Assembly: GCA_963575745.1 (NCBI GenBank)
Contig: CAUYUJ010020593.1
Location: 204,679 to 268,678 of the forward strand
From: Prorocentrum cordatum
Taxonomy: Eukaryota > Sar > Dinophyceae > Prorocentrales > Prorocentraceae
Direction of reading: 5' to 3'
Length of the DNA stretch: 64,000 nt
A model generated the notes under the pieces. That model had not been told where the DNA came from and ran no database searches. It saw only the letters and a program-made list of their open reading frames with translations. Positions 1 to 10,557 of the stretch are shown here, piece after piece; position 1 is the first letter of the stretch, and each line of letters begins with the position of its first letter. The translations under genes were made by a program, and so were the position numbers.

Positions 1-737
1 CTCAGACTCTCTCAGAATCTCTGTGAATCTCTGAGAATCTCTGAGAACCCTTGAGGATCTATCAGAATCTCTGAGAATCTTTGAGAATCTCAAAGAATCT
101 CTCAGGATCTCTCAGAATCTCTGAGACTCTCTGAGAATCTCTGAGAATCTCCCATGATCTCTAAGAATCTCAGAGAATCTTTGAGAATCTCACAAAATCT
201 TTGAGAATCTTTGAGAATCTCTGAGAATCTTTCAGAATCTCTCAGAATCTCTGAGAATCTCTGAGAATCTCTGAGAATCTTTCAGAATCTCTCAGAATCG
301 TTCAGAATCTCTAAGCATCTTTGAGAATCCCTCAGAGAATCTTTGAGAATCTCTGAGAATCTCTCAGAATCTCTCAGAATCTTTGAGAATCTCATGAGAA
401 TCTCTCAGACTCTCTGAGAATCTCTGGGAATCTCACAGACTCTCTGAGAATCTCTAAGAATCTTTGAGAATCCTTGAGAATCTATGAGAATCTCTGAGGC
501 TCTCTGAGAATCTCTCAGAATCTCTGAGAATCTCTGAAAATCTTTCAGGATCTCTGAGAATCTCTGAGAATCTCTGAGAATTTTTCAGAATCTCTGAGAA
601 TCTCTGAGAATCTCTGAGAATCTCTCAGAGTCTCTCAGAGTCTCTCAGAATCTCTGAGAATCTCTGAAAATCTCTGAGAATCTCTGAGAATCTCTGAGAA
701 TCTCTCAGAATCTCGCAGACTCTTTCAGAGGCTCGCA
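1..737. repeat. Decamer minisatellite (GAGAATCTCT)n
   Basis: The whole stretch consists of degenerate copies of a roughly 10-bp unit, GAGAATCTCT, with frequent substitutions (GAGACTCTCT, GAGAATCTTT, CAGAATCTCT). Adjacent units contain the self-complementary AGAGATTCTC/TCTCAGAGA, so single strands could fold at many registers. The array is cut by the window start, so its true length is unknown. Short echoes of the same motif recur near 4,595-4,676. Confidence 0.95.
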
Positions 738-843
738 GTGATTCTCAGAGAGTCGCATAGGTTGGAGCTTTTCAGAGGCTCCAAAGTGGTTGGGATCTCA
801 CGCGTCCCAGGGGTCATTGACGGTTGGGATCTGAACCGTCCGG

Positions 844-1760
844 TTGGGATCTTACGCGTCTGGTTGGGATCTGAACCTTTCTCGGTCTCAGATTGGTTGC
901 CAACAGCCGAGCTACTGCCAGAATTGCATTCGCAAGGTTCACATGTGGAAGGCCAGGGCGAAACATTACAAACCTACGACCGAGCTTGACCTTGACTTTC
1001 CGGACGTCATCACGGGTGAGGGTGCCGAGATGATTGAGTGTTTGGAGTGGACAACATTTCATTCGCAGAATGGGACCCAGCTGATTATTGATTTCATTTC
1101 CGTGTTCGACGAGTAGCAGATCCTACAGGTAGGCGACCTCGTGGACTAATGCGAGGAGGTGGAACGGTTGCCCTGCGAGTTGCTTGCCGCCTATGTCGCC
1201 CACTTCATGGAACTAGAAATGAGATTGAAGCGAGCCGAGTTGCTGGCTCAGCGTGGTCAGTTCCGAGCTCCCAAGTTGTTGCGCAGCGCTTGCCTTTCTC
1301 CCGAGGTGAAGCGCAACCTCCTGCTGGCAACCCGCAGCGAGTATGATTTCGACCGCTTCGTCCAGGCCGTGACCGTGCAGTGCCCACTTACCGCGCCGAA
1401 TTGGGTGGCCTCAGTTTGAAGATTGGCTCGGAGGCGTCTGGGCGAGCCCGCTCCACAGGAACGCCGACGTGATCAGGTATCGCATGACCCGAAGGGAGGC
1501 GGCAAAGGCCGCGGCCGCCAACCAGGACGAGCGCAGCGCCTCGGCAGACGCCGAAGCCACCTCACGTCGGCGAAGCCGACGTGGACGACGAAGATGGGAA
1601 TGAGCCCGAGGACGAGAAAGACATCGACGCGGCCGACGCGCACGAGACAAAGGGTAGTACATCACCAGATCAAGCCCTGATCATGAGGGAGTTCGCCGAT
1701 GCACTGACGGTCACGTGCGACGAGCTGCAGAAGATGACGCCGGGCAGAGGCTGGACTGGC
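844..1760 (+). pseudogene. gag-like region of the copia-like element
   Basis: The frame beginning at 844 runs to a stop at 1,114-1,116, continues in the same frame through another stop at 1,147, and stays open to 1,419. It contains an acidic helical stretch (EMIECLEWTTFHSQNGTQLI) and then a gag-like capsid tail with the pattern APKLLRSACLSPEVKRNLLL. The reading then shifts twice: first to a frame with an Ala/Arg/Ser-rich segment at about 1,460-1,600, then to one with an acidic segment followed by LIMREFADALTVTCDELQKM (about 1,677-1,740). Retroelement gag proteins coat the RNA and build the particle; that role is inferred from position upstream of pol and from general character. No zinc knuckle was identified with confidence. 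The protein is broken by at least three stops and two frame changes. Confidence 0.6.
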
Positions 1761-4700
1761 CGGACCCCGTCGAAGCCGGGCGATCATCGCCCACCGCCTC
1801 GGCCCGCCACCGCGGGTGGCCAGGCGCCGGCGCCGGCTCCGAGGCCGCCTGCTTCTGCGGCGCCGCGTGCGCCGACAAGTACACAGCTGAGGGGAGCGGC
1901 CTCTCCACCCTTTGGGATTCGCACTCTCGGGCAGTATGCGAGGCACTTTCACTGGATCTGGATCAGGTGACTCGCGGACAGCGACTCCGACCTCCAAGCC
2001 AGGGCACCCCTCGACTCGGCCGAACAACGGGGACCTGCGCGGCCGGGCTCGAACTGCGCGCCAAGTTGACGTCGACGGTGAAGAGCCCAGTCCCGGAGAC
2101 GAGGACGACGTTGTCGCGGATATTGCGGGGCGCGAGGCGATCGGTTGCATACCTTTCGCCCGGCGAGCTGCAGCGGGGGGGGGCCGGGCCGCCTGTGAGA
2201 GCAGGGTGGCCGGTGATCCACAGGTGCCTCTAGCTCGTTTTCGAGGCGCGCCAGCAGCGCGACGGCTCGCCGCCGACTCCTCGCGAGCTGCGAGCGGCGA
2301 GGTCGGATGCGGCGGATTCTCGTGAGCCGCGCGCGTCGAGAACAGAGACGGCAAATGCGCATCCCGCGTGCGTCATTCGGCATGTCCGGGCCCTTTTGGA
2401 CGCGCGTTTCGCAGGGGCCCCCCGCGGATTCTGCGTCGCCATCGACGCAGGTTGCCAGCGCAGCGCCGCAAGTGACGAGTGCCGCGGGCATTCCTCGGAG
2501 TTCATTGCGGGCGTAGGTTTCAGTTCCCGGGAAGCCGCTGAACAAGAGCCGGGGTTTCGGTTTGGGGCGGGCAAAGCCGCGGGCGTGTCTGCGGTGCATT
2601 TTCCGATATGCCCGGGACATGCGGTGCCCGTGGCATGCCGGCCCTCAGTGCTCGACTTGTGCGACGCGCCTTTCGGGATTGCCCCGAATATGGCCACCTG
2701 CTTCTGAGGGTCGACTCCCGGTTGATTGGCGCGGGATTCCCACGGGGGCGCGAGGCCCGGTAGTTCGCCCCGCCAGACATCGCCCACCTAGAGCCCCAGC
2801 GGGCCCCCAAAGCCCGCGTCGGACCCTGGAGACCGCTTTGCCCGCGCCGAATTCTCAATCAATCTTCGCGTTCGCTGGCATGTTCGAACTGCGGGCTTGT
2901 CCAGCCACGCGAGGGCCCGCCCTTCGGCCGGGCGCGCCAGCCCGGGCGCAGATCCAGGGCCCGGTCCCCAGTGGCATCTTGGACGCGCCACTAGTGTACG
3001 TGAGCATCCCGGGCTGCGATGACGGCCCGATCGGGGGCGCGGGAGGGGCATGCGGCTCGTCGAGAGGCCCAGCTGACGAGGAGCAACCTGGCGATCAACG
3101 GGTGGAGTCTGCTGACGGAGTTGATTTTGAATCATGCGTCGCGCATCATCGGTCGCAGCCGCGATCAGATGCACCAGAACCTCGAGATGTCGAGTTGCAC
3201 GTTCGGCAATATTTAACAGCTGGGCCACGCCGTGGTCTTACCTGACTCCAATGGCGGACGCGGCGACGGCGATGTCGAGGGGGCCCCCCAGGCGCCTGAC
3301 AGCGCGCCGGCCCCTCCGCCAGCGCCGGGGGCCAAGGGGCAAAACTGCGCCGAGCTGTGCAAGATGCGGGGCGCCTGCCATTACTCGGACACGAGGAGGC
3401 ACTGCGCGCCAGGCCACTGGCTGCTGCGTCAGGGGCGCCGCCGCCGCTGGAAGTTGGCCAACGAGAGGTGGGAAGTGGGCGATCGCGAAGATCCCCCCGC
3501 GCTCCTATCTCGACGCAGTCGCCGAGTTTGTTCTCGCGCTCTCTGCCGGCTGTTTCAACGACTCCGAAGCGTCGAGCCAAATCGTCTGCGAGCTCCAGTT
3601 GGGAAAGCTTTGCCCCGCCGGCCCGGTCGGCGCGGGCACCCATAGCAAGGGCGAAGTCGGAGACGGGCGCGCGCCAGGAGGCGCAGACGGACGACGATCA
3701 GTTGAGCGGAAGATCGGGACAAATCGGAACCAGAGATTCTGGGAGAGTTCCAGAGAAAAATAGAACGCCGATTTGTGGAGCATAGCGCGCGCATTCGCAG
3801 AAGTTCCCAAAGTGTTCGAGGGCTTGAGGAGCCCAAGTAACACATGGGCGCTCAATTGAACTGTTGAGGGCGGGCAGAAGATCTGGTGTGCACGAGCATT
3901 GTGAGCGGGTGCGCGGTTTGCACGGGGGGCGCAGTAGGTTTGCGTTTCAGGGACTTGGGTGCTGGCCAATGCGCTGATGGGGGGCCCGAGAATGCGTCAC
4001 ACATATTACGCCTGTGGCGCCATGGAGGCCGCATTTGCGGTTGCAGTTGGGCGGGCGCCCCGCCGCGCGCACCGTGGCGACAGCTCTCTTGGGCGCCCGC
4101 CCGCCGCCGTGGACGTAGTGGACCCAGCTAGTCTCTCGGTCGGCGCGCGGCGGGTCGGCAGCCACGGCGCTGGCGGCTTGAAAATGCTTCGAAAGTGTTT
4201 CTCCCCGAGCCCGGGGCTATTGCACGTTTTCGGTGGCACGCGCAGCTCGGAGAAAAATCGCCTCGTCCGTCGGTGGCCAGTTGGCTGTCGTCGCGCAGAA
4301 GTACCGGCGGATGGCGCGGTCCACGCTCAGCGCAGAGAGCGTGTCCATGAGCGTGGACTCGTCGAGGGGCAGGAAGAAGGACCTCGCGGTCGGGACCATC
4401 GCGGCCCGCGATGTCCACGGCCCCCACCCTGGGCGCGCGAGGACCTGCTGGGCGCCGCCGAAGCGCGAGTTCAGAGAATCTCGGAACCAGAAATCCAGGC
4501 GCGCCAAATCTCGCGGGCCGAAAAACTCTCAGAGAGTTTCGGCCAGCCCCGAGGTTTTTGGGTTTCTGTGAATGTTTCACGCGGGGCGGCTAGTTCAGAG
4601 ATTTTCAGAGATTCTCAGAGAAGTTCGGACGGTAGAATTTGGCGCCCCCGGTTTCTGGTTCTGTGAATCTCTGAAAAGCGGTTCCTTAGGGTTTACCGGG

Positions 4701-5396
4701 TTTCCAGGCGTCCTACTGTCAGCCAGAGACGAGCGACTGGCTGGCACCGCGCCCGATGCTTCCCGAGTTGCGAACTCGGTATTCGATTCCCTGGGGCCCG
4801 CGGGCCCCTGGGCCCATCGCGAGGTTGCCGAGCCCCCAGGCGGTTGCGCGCGATTGTCTCGGAAACCGGAGTTGGGCATCCATGGTGGACGCCCGCGCGC
4901 ACGCGCGAGGTGTCCGCGAGATGGTTCGGTGGTGGATCTTGCATGGCGCGGGGACTTTCCAAAGACTATCCGGGGTGTTCTCTGCGGTTATTTCGGCGCG
5001 CTTCGGGAACCTTGGGGCGGCGCGGGGAAGCCGCCTGGCCGCGCGCGGGATTTTTTCCAATGCCTTCTTGGGCATTATCGCGGTGTCGCGTGGCCGAAGA
5101 GGTCACTGAGCAACGCGCTTTTTGACTTTTTCGTGTTTTTTTGGTTGCGTTGGTTGCGTGATTGTTTTGGCGGCCCGCCTCCTTGGGGCCCCCTTGGGGC
5201 TTAAGTTTGTTTTATTGACGTCGGGCCTTCTGGCGTGCAAGGCGCTTGGCGCTGAATTCCCTCGGGCGTGCGCGTGGCCAGATGCGCGCCGCGGCTTCGT
5301 CCGCGCTGGGGCGCAGTTCTTCCCTCGCGAAGCCGATGGCGCCCAAGGCGTGGCAGGCCCGATCGGCGGCGCCCCCGGTGATTTGAAAAACCGAGC
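1761..5396. other. Unassigned interval inside the copia-like element
   Basis: About 3.6 kb of GC-rich DNA between the gag-like relic and the methyltransferase-like segment. Short open stretches occur on both strands but none gives a recognisable domain. A Cys/His-containing patch near 3,350-3,420 (CKMRGACHYS... with a later CAPGH) could be a degraded zinc knuckle, but the spacing is not canonical. On the minus strand, 4,217-4,507 is open for 96 codons without recognisable similarity. The protease expected here in a copia element was not found. The interval holds the inverted repeat at 4,470-4,678 and could contain further nested insertions. Confidence 0.5.
4470..4678. repeat. Imperfect inverted repeat with a nested hairpin
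   Basis: The left arm, about 4,470-4,509, begins GTTCAGAGAATCTCGGAACC and ends GCGCCAAAT. The right arm, about 4,637-4,676, is its approximate reverse complement, beginning ATTTGGCGCC and containing GGTTTCTGGTTCTGTGAATC. The arms are about 40 bp and the loop about 127 bp. Within the loop, 4,516-4,544 forms a tight hairpin (GGCCGAAA... to ...TTTCGGCC). It looks like a foldback or MITE-type insertion; no target duplication was identified. Confidence 0.55.
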
Positions 5397-6192
5397 ATGA
5401 CTTTTATCCCGGTCAAATATTGGCCCGATCCTGGCTTCATCTTAGACGAGGACATGGGCAATTCGAAGGGCGAGGAAGGCTGGGCGATGCCGCCGAAGCG
5501 ACCACCTCGAAAGGGTCCTACTTGGTGAAGATAGGCACGGAAGTGCCTGCTTGAAGTTGCCGAGAACATTGCGACGGCCTGCAAGACGCCAGTCAACGCG
5601 ACGCGAGATGCCGATGAACGCGCTGCCGACCTTCGTGCATGAGAGGAGCGCTGCACGGACGTGGCCTTCATGGACATGCCCGCGCCGGAGTTCCCAGAGC
5701 ACGAGAGTTGTTCCGACGAGTGCCAGGCATTTGGCACCGATCTCATGGAGGGTTGCGCGGGGACAGCTTGCCCTGCACATCTTACCACCAAGTGTGAGTT
5801 TCGCGCTTCACCGAGCGCCAACGCGGAAGACGGCTGGGACCTTCCTTTCCTACCTCGGAAGGTTTTCAAAAGTGGAAGGCGCAGGTCACCAGGGACAAGC
5901 CACTGGTGGTGGTGGTGGTGATCGTCGGTTTTCCTTGTGCGTTCTGCTGTGCCTACAACGCGACCGTCGACTACGTGGACCACCCGGAGCTGCTGGAGAA
6001 GCTCCGAGCCCGCGATCGCACCAGGTGAAGCATAACCGGTTCTTCTTTGTAGAGAGCCCGCCGACATCGGCGACCTGGAAGGATGCCCAGTTCGCCCCGC
6101 TCCTTAGGCGGGGCCAGACAGCTATTGGACATGGGTGCCAGCGCGGCAAGACTGGCAAGACAGGGCCACCGATTCGGGAGGGCTACCGCTGA
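5397..6192 (+). pseudogene. C5-methyltransferase-like segment of the copia-like polyprotein
   Basis: The frame from 5,397 (MTFIPVKYWPDPGFILDEDM) stays open to about 5,869 apart from stops at 5,526, 5,532 and 5,640. It then shifts to the frame carrying RDKPLVVVV...VGFPCAFCCAYN and ending at a stop at 6,026-6,028. It shifts again to NRFFFVESPPTSATW (about 6,036-6,192). A Pro-Cys pair after a hydrophobic strand (GFPC), followed some 60 residues later by a Glu-rich ENP/ENV-like position (here ESP), resembles motifs IV and VI of cytosine-5 DNA methyltransferases. In those enzymes the motif IV Cys attacks C6 of cytosine and the motif VI Glu contacts the base. S-adenosylmethionine-binding motif I was not located, so the call rests on two motifs. 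Retroelement-borne methyltransferases are known in dinoflagellates. The copy is disrupted and looks non-functional; a generic Rossmann-like domain of the polyprotein is the alternative. Confidence 0.5.
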
Positions 6193-7205
6193 TTCTCTAA
6201 CGCGCCGCAGCATCTGGTCGCTCTGAGCCGCCGTTGCCCAGAACCTCGGCCAGATTCTGGAGGGCACCTTCGCGCCGCCATCGAGATTTCGGAATGGGCG
6301 AAGGCCAGCTGCGAGTACGCAGACGAGATTGCCTACGCGATGCTGCGCGCTTCCCAGCAGATGGCTGCCCTGAGGCAGCAGTGCCGCTTTGCCGCTCTTG
6401 CGGTCGCAGTAACAGAGTGGGAAGTGGCCTGCGCCTGCGACGGACTGAACGAAGCGCTGTTAACGGCCCCGCCCAAGGACCAGTCGAAGTGGGGCGAGGT
6501 CAACCAGGGCGCGCGACAGGTCATCGGAGGAGCTGCAAATCGAGGAGGAGACAGAGCAACCCGCTACATGAGAAAGTCCTCGGCACTGTGGAAGAAGATC
6601 AACCAGCTCGCGCCTTGGGATCTCACGATGATCCAGCTTGTCAAGACGTCGGAGCAGAGGAGTTTTACCAGAGACAAGGGGCCGTGGTCTCATCGGGGAC
6701 ACTGGTGCCTGGACGACAAGCGTCACCACTACATTGTGTCCGAGGACCACCATGCCATTGTTTTTTCCGACCTTCCCGCTAGAGCCGCCGGCCGAGCTGG
6801 TTGTAGCCCCGCCGGATTCCATCGCGCGGGGGTCGGGCGCGTCGCGCATCGAGGAGCGCGCGCTTCCTCTCCCTGATCCGCGCGGCCCCGCGCTGCCGAG
6901 CCGCAGTCTGCCAGTCGAGGGCGAGGGCGACCACCGGGGCGTTCCAATCGCCGGGGTGCCCGAAGCGTCTGGCGGGGTGGCAGGAATGCGTTTTGTGGGC
7001 GCTTCTAAGGAACAGTGCCATCGAGAAATTCGTCGGTGTCTCGGACGCATTGTAACCTCAGACGCCCTGTTCCCAGTGAGTTGTTTTCAGCTTCGATCGC
7101 GGAGAGGTGCCTCACAGGCAGCGCCGCTGCGTGTTCGGGCTCTTCGCTGTCGGGCCGGCCTTCGGCGAAAGCGACCTCGGCGACGTCGAGAGACTCAGGC
7201 TCCAG
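6193..7205 (+). pseudogene. Polyprotein connector between methyltransferase-like segment and integrase
   Basis: From about 6,199 to 6,876 one frame is almost free of stops and has the composition of a globular protein, including MLRASQQMAALRQQ, CACDGLNEALL and LWKKINQLAPWDLTMIQLVK. From about 6,640 a second frame is also open for some 300 codons. No catalytic domain is recognised. The expected His2Cys2 zinc-binding N-terminus of an integrase should lie near 7,000-7,150; Cys-containing stretches are present there in two frames, but I cannot assemble the motif. The link to the element is by position and shared strand. Confidence 0.4.
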
Positions 7206-8399
7206 GAGTGGGCCTGTTCAACGACGCGGTGGAGGCCGACATCTTTTACGTCGCGACGCACGACGGCTCCGCTTACGCATTGCTGGTTGTTGTAGACAAG
7301 GCAACTCGACTACATTGGTTTGCAGGATTGCTTCGCGCGAGCCAGAATCCGCGTGGAAGGATGAAAGGAAGACGTTGCAGATGCGCTGTCTGGCACCGTT
7401 TGGGATTGCGCAGACATTGGTTGTCGACCGGGACGGAGCCTTTTGAGAGCGTCTTCCTGGACAATTGCAACGCCCTCGCGACTGGTGCGCAGTGCGTGCC
7501 GCCCGGCGCGCGCTGGCAGCTGGGGTTGGCCGAGTCCAGCAATTGAGCTTGGCGCCGCGTCTTCGAGAATATGATCGACATCGTTATGCTCGTTGCCCCT
7601 GAGCGCTTGGACCTGGCGATCGTCTCTACAAGCCACGCCGTCAATCTATACGTGCGCCGAGCTGGCCGCGTCGCCTGCGCCGCCGCCATCGGGCGGGCGC
7701 CGACGCTGTCCACCGCGCTCCTGGCGGTCACCGCATTTGCTGAGCATTGGCACAGCGTCGCACAGGACGAGATGCTGGCCAACGGGGGGCGGTGCCGCAT
7801 CGAGGCGCTGAAGTCGATCGCTTGACTTTCAAGCCGACGATGCACTGCGCGCATCCATATTGCGACAGCCCGTCAACCGCAAGGAGTGCGACTTCCTGGC
7901 CGGGCAACGCGCTGCCGCTCGCGGCGAGCATGGGCACCGTCCAGCTATCTAGTATTTCTGGGATTCAGGCACCAACGGTTCTGGCGAAAGCGAGCCGGCG
8001 TGGCTTCGGATCGGACGTCGCGCTGCCCAAGTGGCTCGAGAGCATGTCCGCCCAGCCATCGGGCTTGAGGGGTGGGTGCTCCGCGAGGAAGACCTCAAAC
8101 TGGCAAAGACGGTCGATCAATCATTGGCCGACGCTTGGAATGGCGACGCCTCCGGGATTGACGTGGAGCCGCCGTCTGAAGGACCTCCCGAGCCAGAAGA
8201 TCCGCGCGCGCACTGCCAGGGCCCCCACCGCTGGCAGCGCCGCTTGGGCCCGTCCAGGAGGAGCCGATTGTGGTCGCTCTCGGAGACAGCGCTACCACAG
8301 AGAACTCCGGGGGCGCATCTGATGATCGCGCCCCCGAACCTGCGCTACCTGCTCTACCTCCCGAGCGCGCTTTCCATGGCCAGCGCTTCCGCAGTTTAG
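7206..8399 (+). pseudogene. Integrase catalytic core and C-terminal region, copia-like
   Basis: The core starts GLFNDAVEADIFYVATHDGS with the first catalytic Asp at 7,238, and continues LLVVVDKATRLHW. The second Asp lies in TLVVDRDGAF (codon at 7,426), in another frame. The catalytic Glu is in GLAESSN (codon at 7,532), back in the first frame. The Asp-to-Glu spacing, read across the frame change, is 34 intervening residues, close to the DD35E pattern of retroviral-type integrases, which join element ends to target DNA. A stop at 7,544-7,546 falls where this family usually has Trp. The same frame resumes (RRVFENMIDIVMLVAPE, STSHAVNLYVRRAGR) to about 7,823. The C-terminal part follows in a third frame to about 8,399, with WLRIGRRAAQVAREHVRPA and an acidic, Pro-rich tail. 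There are at least two stops and three frame changes. The triad makes this the most secure domain of the element. Confidence 0.85.
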
Positions 8400-8880
8400 G
8401 CCAGTCAGATCGCGAGGAAGGTCTGCGACGCCAGCGCCGAGGAGGTCCTCGCCCCATGGCAGGGAACCGTCAACGACTCGACGGGCGTCGGGCAGTTCAG
8501 CGCCATCGACGGCGGTTGCACCGCCGCTAGAGAAGTTGGACCGATATGTTGGACCAGATACCATCGACACCTTCGAGTCCAGCAGCTTTCGCGCCCAAAG
8601 ACGCGGGCGAGATGGAATTCACCGCCCCCGAAGGCTGGGGCGGAGTGGGGGGCCCGCTTTCATCCAGTCCGGGATCTTTGCAAACATGGGCGCGGTGAGG
8701 GGGGCCGGCGACTGACCCGCGAGACGTTCGAGGGCGATATGCTCGGCGAGATCTCCGAGGACGAGTGTGAGGCGGTTGGCGACTTCGCAAATTTCCTGCG
8801 CATGACGCTCCACGAACTCAAGGTTTTCCATGGCGGGGAGCTGACGCACAGCGGACTGCGCGACGGCCCAGACCGAGGAC
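8400..8880 (+). other. Integrase-RT linker, no recognisable domain
   Basis: Degraded coding-like sequence between the integrase tail and the reverse transcriptase. A short open stretch at 8,739-8,830 (MLGEISEDECEAVGDFANFL) is protein-like but not assignable. It probably derives from the low-complexity linker that separates these domains in copia polyproteins. Confidence 0.4.
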
Positions 8881-9900
8881 GCCAACGCCGCGGACAACCT
8901 CTCCAGACGCGGGCAGCGCCAGCTGGATCGCGAGGTTCCTCGGCGGGAGGTCGCAGAATACCCGGACGAGAAGTTCATGGAGTACGTAAGTGCGCTGCGC
9001 ATGGGGTACATGGATTGGGGCGTTTGGAAGTCTGTCCGGGTCTGCTCTCAAGCAGAAGCTGATCGTGTTCGACGAGATCCGCATCCACGGAAACGCTGCG
9101 TTCGCTCACGTGCAGTACCGCGACAAGAAGCTGGAATTTCCGCCGGTGAAAACCAGGGCCCGACCAGCCCTGGGTTTCTCCGTCACGGACCTCGAGCAGT
9201 TGCCCCGCAATGCCCCGGTGTTGACTGACGCCGGCAAGAATCATCTTTCCTATTGCAGTTTCTCGTGGGTGCAGGGTTGGCAATGGTGACGCTGCGAGTG
9301 CTTTCTTGCAAGGAGGGGCGCAGAGTAAACGCGGGGGGCCCATCTTCATGCTCCCGCCGAAGGACCCGATTGCGCATGCAGCTGGAGTGTTCGCTATCTT
9401 GTTGTACGAGGTGATTGTGCATCTCCGGTCACTCGGCAGCGCCATATTTTGTGGTGTAAGCATGTGTGGTCAACTTTGCTCTCATTGGGGGCCAAGCTAC
9501 ACGGCCTCGGCTCTGCTCTGTTCTTGTGGTCCTTTCCCAGTAAGGAGTTGGCTTGCGCAGTGGGGGTGAGCGTTGATGACGCGCTGGCTACGCGCTACAT
9601 CGAAATTAAATGTTGCAGCCATCGGGAAGGCGAGCAAGTGGCGAGGCTGGTAATGGAATGGATGTTTGTTCCTTTGCGAACGATATTAGCGTCCGATTTC
9701 TGGGAAGTACCCGCGGATATGCATTCGCCAAGCGGATTACACCAGCGCGATTGTTGTGCCGAAGGTGGGAGCGATGTCGAGCTCGAGGGCTTCCCCGAAG
9801 CTTGCTCTTTCAGAGCGAGAAGATTTTGAATGGGCTGTGGGCGTTTTACAATGGCTTTCAGGACGTGCGTGACCTGACTTTCCCGCATCCGTGTCATTGA
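8881..9900 (+). pseudogene. Reverse transcriptase relic, copia-like
   Basis: An upstream segment reads FMEYVSALRMGYMDWGVWKS followed by a basic stretch with RKRCVRSRAV (8,966-9,130). The next piece is in another frame: YRDKKLEFPPVKTRARPALGF ... LPRNAPVLTDAGKNHL (about 9,116-9,250). Motif A appears as GDAASAFLQGG, with the catalytic Asp codon at 9,288, followed by PIFMLPPKDPI and LLYEV. The last piece, in a further frame, carries SALFLWSF and the polymerase signature VSVDDALAT (Asp codons at 9,575 and 9,578), corresponding to the YVDD box. These motifs synthesise cDNA from the element RNA. At least three frame changes separate them. The C-terminal part to 9,900 ends VRDLTFPHPCH. Family assignment is from motif order and wording, with good confidence. 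Confidence 0.82.
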
Positions 9901-10557
9901 TTCAGAGAGCCGACCCGTGACTTAACGACCTTCGCCAAGCATGTGGAGCATGCGCACCGCGCGCCGACTACATGACTTTTTGGCGGTCACCATTGCCTTG
10001 GATAGTGCTTGCTTCGTGAGTTTCGCCGACAGCTCTGGGGCAGTCTCTCCAGGACTGAAGACGCAGATCTGGCATTCTCTGCTAACCAGCAGATGATTGA
10101 AGGATTGCTGTTCCACAAGTCCACGAGGACACCGAGAGTTGCGCGACACTTGCGGGAGAAGCTATTGCTCAATATTTCGGGTTTGACTATGCTCCCATGT
10201 GTCGAAATTCTTGTCCGAGGTGCTCGCCAGCAGACCAGCTGGCCGCCATGGTCCGATATTCGAAGTGATTGCCGTGACGGATTGCATGATTTTTTTCGCG
10301 ACGCTCTGCGCCAGCTCGCGCCGAGTTTGGCCGAGCAGAGGGCAGTGATTGATGTGGCTTCCATCCGAGATGAGGTTTCGATTAAGAATGTTCGGTAAAT
10401 TCCAACAACCCACGTGGTTGCCGATGAGATGGCCAAGGAAGATGCCACTCTGCGCGAGACGCTTACTGAGTTTCTGGCCGGCCCAGTGCTATCGCCGGCG
10501 GAGTCAATTTCGTGTGAAGAATTGGGTGGTGGAGATGGTCCTCACCAACGCAAGTGA
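9901..10557 (+). pseudogene. RNase H relic and end of the copia-like pol
   Basis: A first RNase H strand is visible as CFVSFADSSGAVSPGLKTQ (about 10,010-10,066), with Asp codon 10,028 matching the catalytic Asp of copia RNase H (typically ADSSWA). The C-terminal part is in another frame: LAEQRAVIDVASIRDEV, a stop at 10,396, then IPTTHVVADEMAKEDATLRE, with Asp in VADEM at the position of the family's usual final LAD-LTK motif. Reading ends at a stop at 10,555-10,557 after a short acidic tail. RNase H removes the RNA strand during reverse transcription. The TAA at 10,396 sits where Trp is normally found before IPT. No LTR was recognised downstream. Confidence 0.75.

Larger units (their letters stand above)
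844..10557 (+). mobile_element. Ty1/copia-like retroelement relic with a methyltransferase-like segment
   Basis: Read in order on the + strand, fragments match a copia-type polyprotein: gag-like (0.84-1.76 kb), methyltransferase-like segment (5.40-6.19 kb), connector (6.2-7.2 kb), integrase with its D, D and E residues (7.2-8.4 kb), reverse transcriptase (8.9-9.9 kb) and RNase H (10.0-10.56 kb). Integrase preceding reverse transcriptase is the copia order. Every domain is split among the three frames with in-frame stops, so no polyprotein can be made from the sequence as it stands. I could not identify long terminal repeats. Sequence from 1.8 to 5.4 kb may include unrelated insertions. The similarity to dinoflagellate copia-like polyproteins is from recognition, not from a search. 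Borders are the outer limits of recognisable coding sequence, not true element ends. Confidence 0.8.

Noticed and set aside
738-1116. Possible 5' LTR between the decamer array and the gag-like region
   Set aside because: Repeated GGTTGGGATCTGAACC words make it look structured, but no matching copy was found downstream of the pol relic.
4740-4810. GGTATTCGATTCCC-like T-arm considered as part of a tRNA gene
   Set aside because: No matching D-arm, anticodon arm or acceptor stem could be folded around it.
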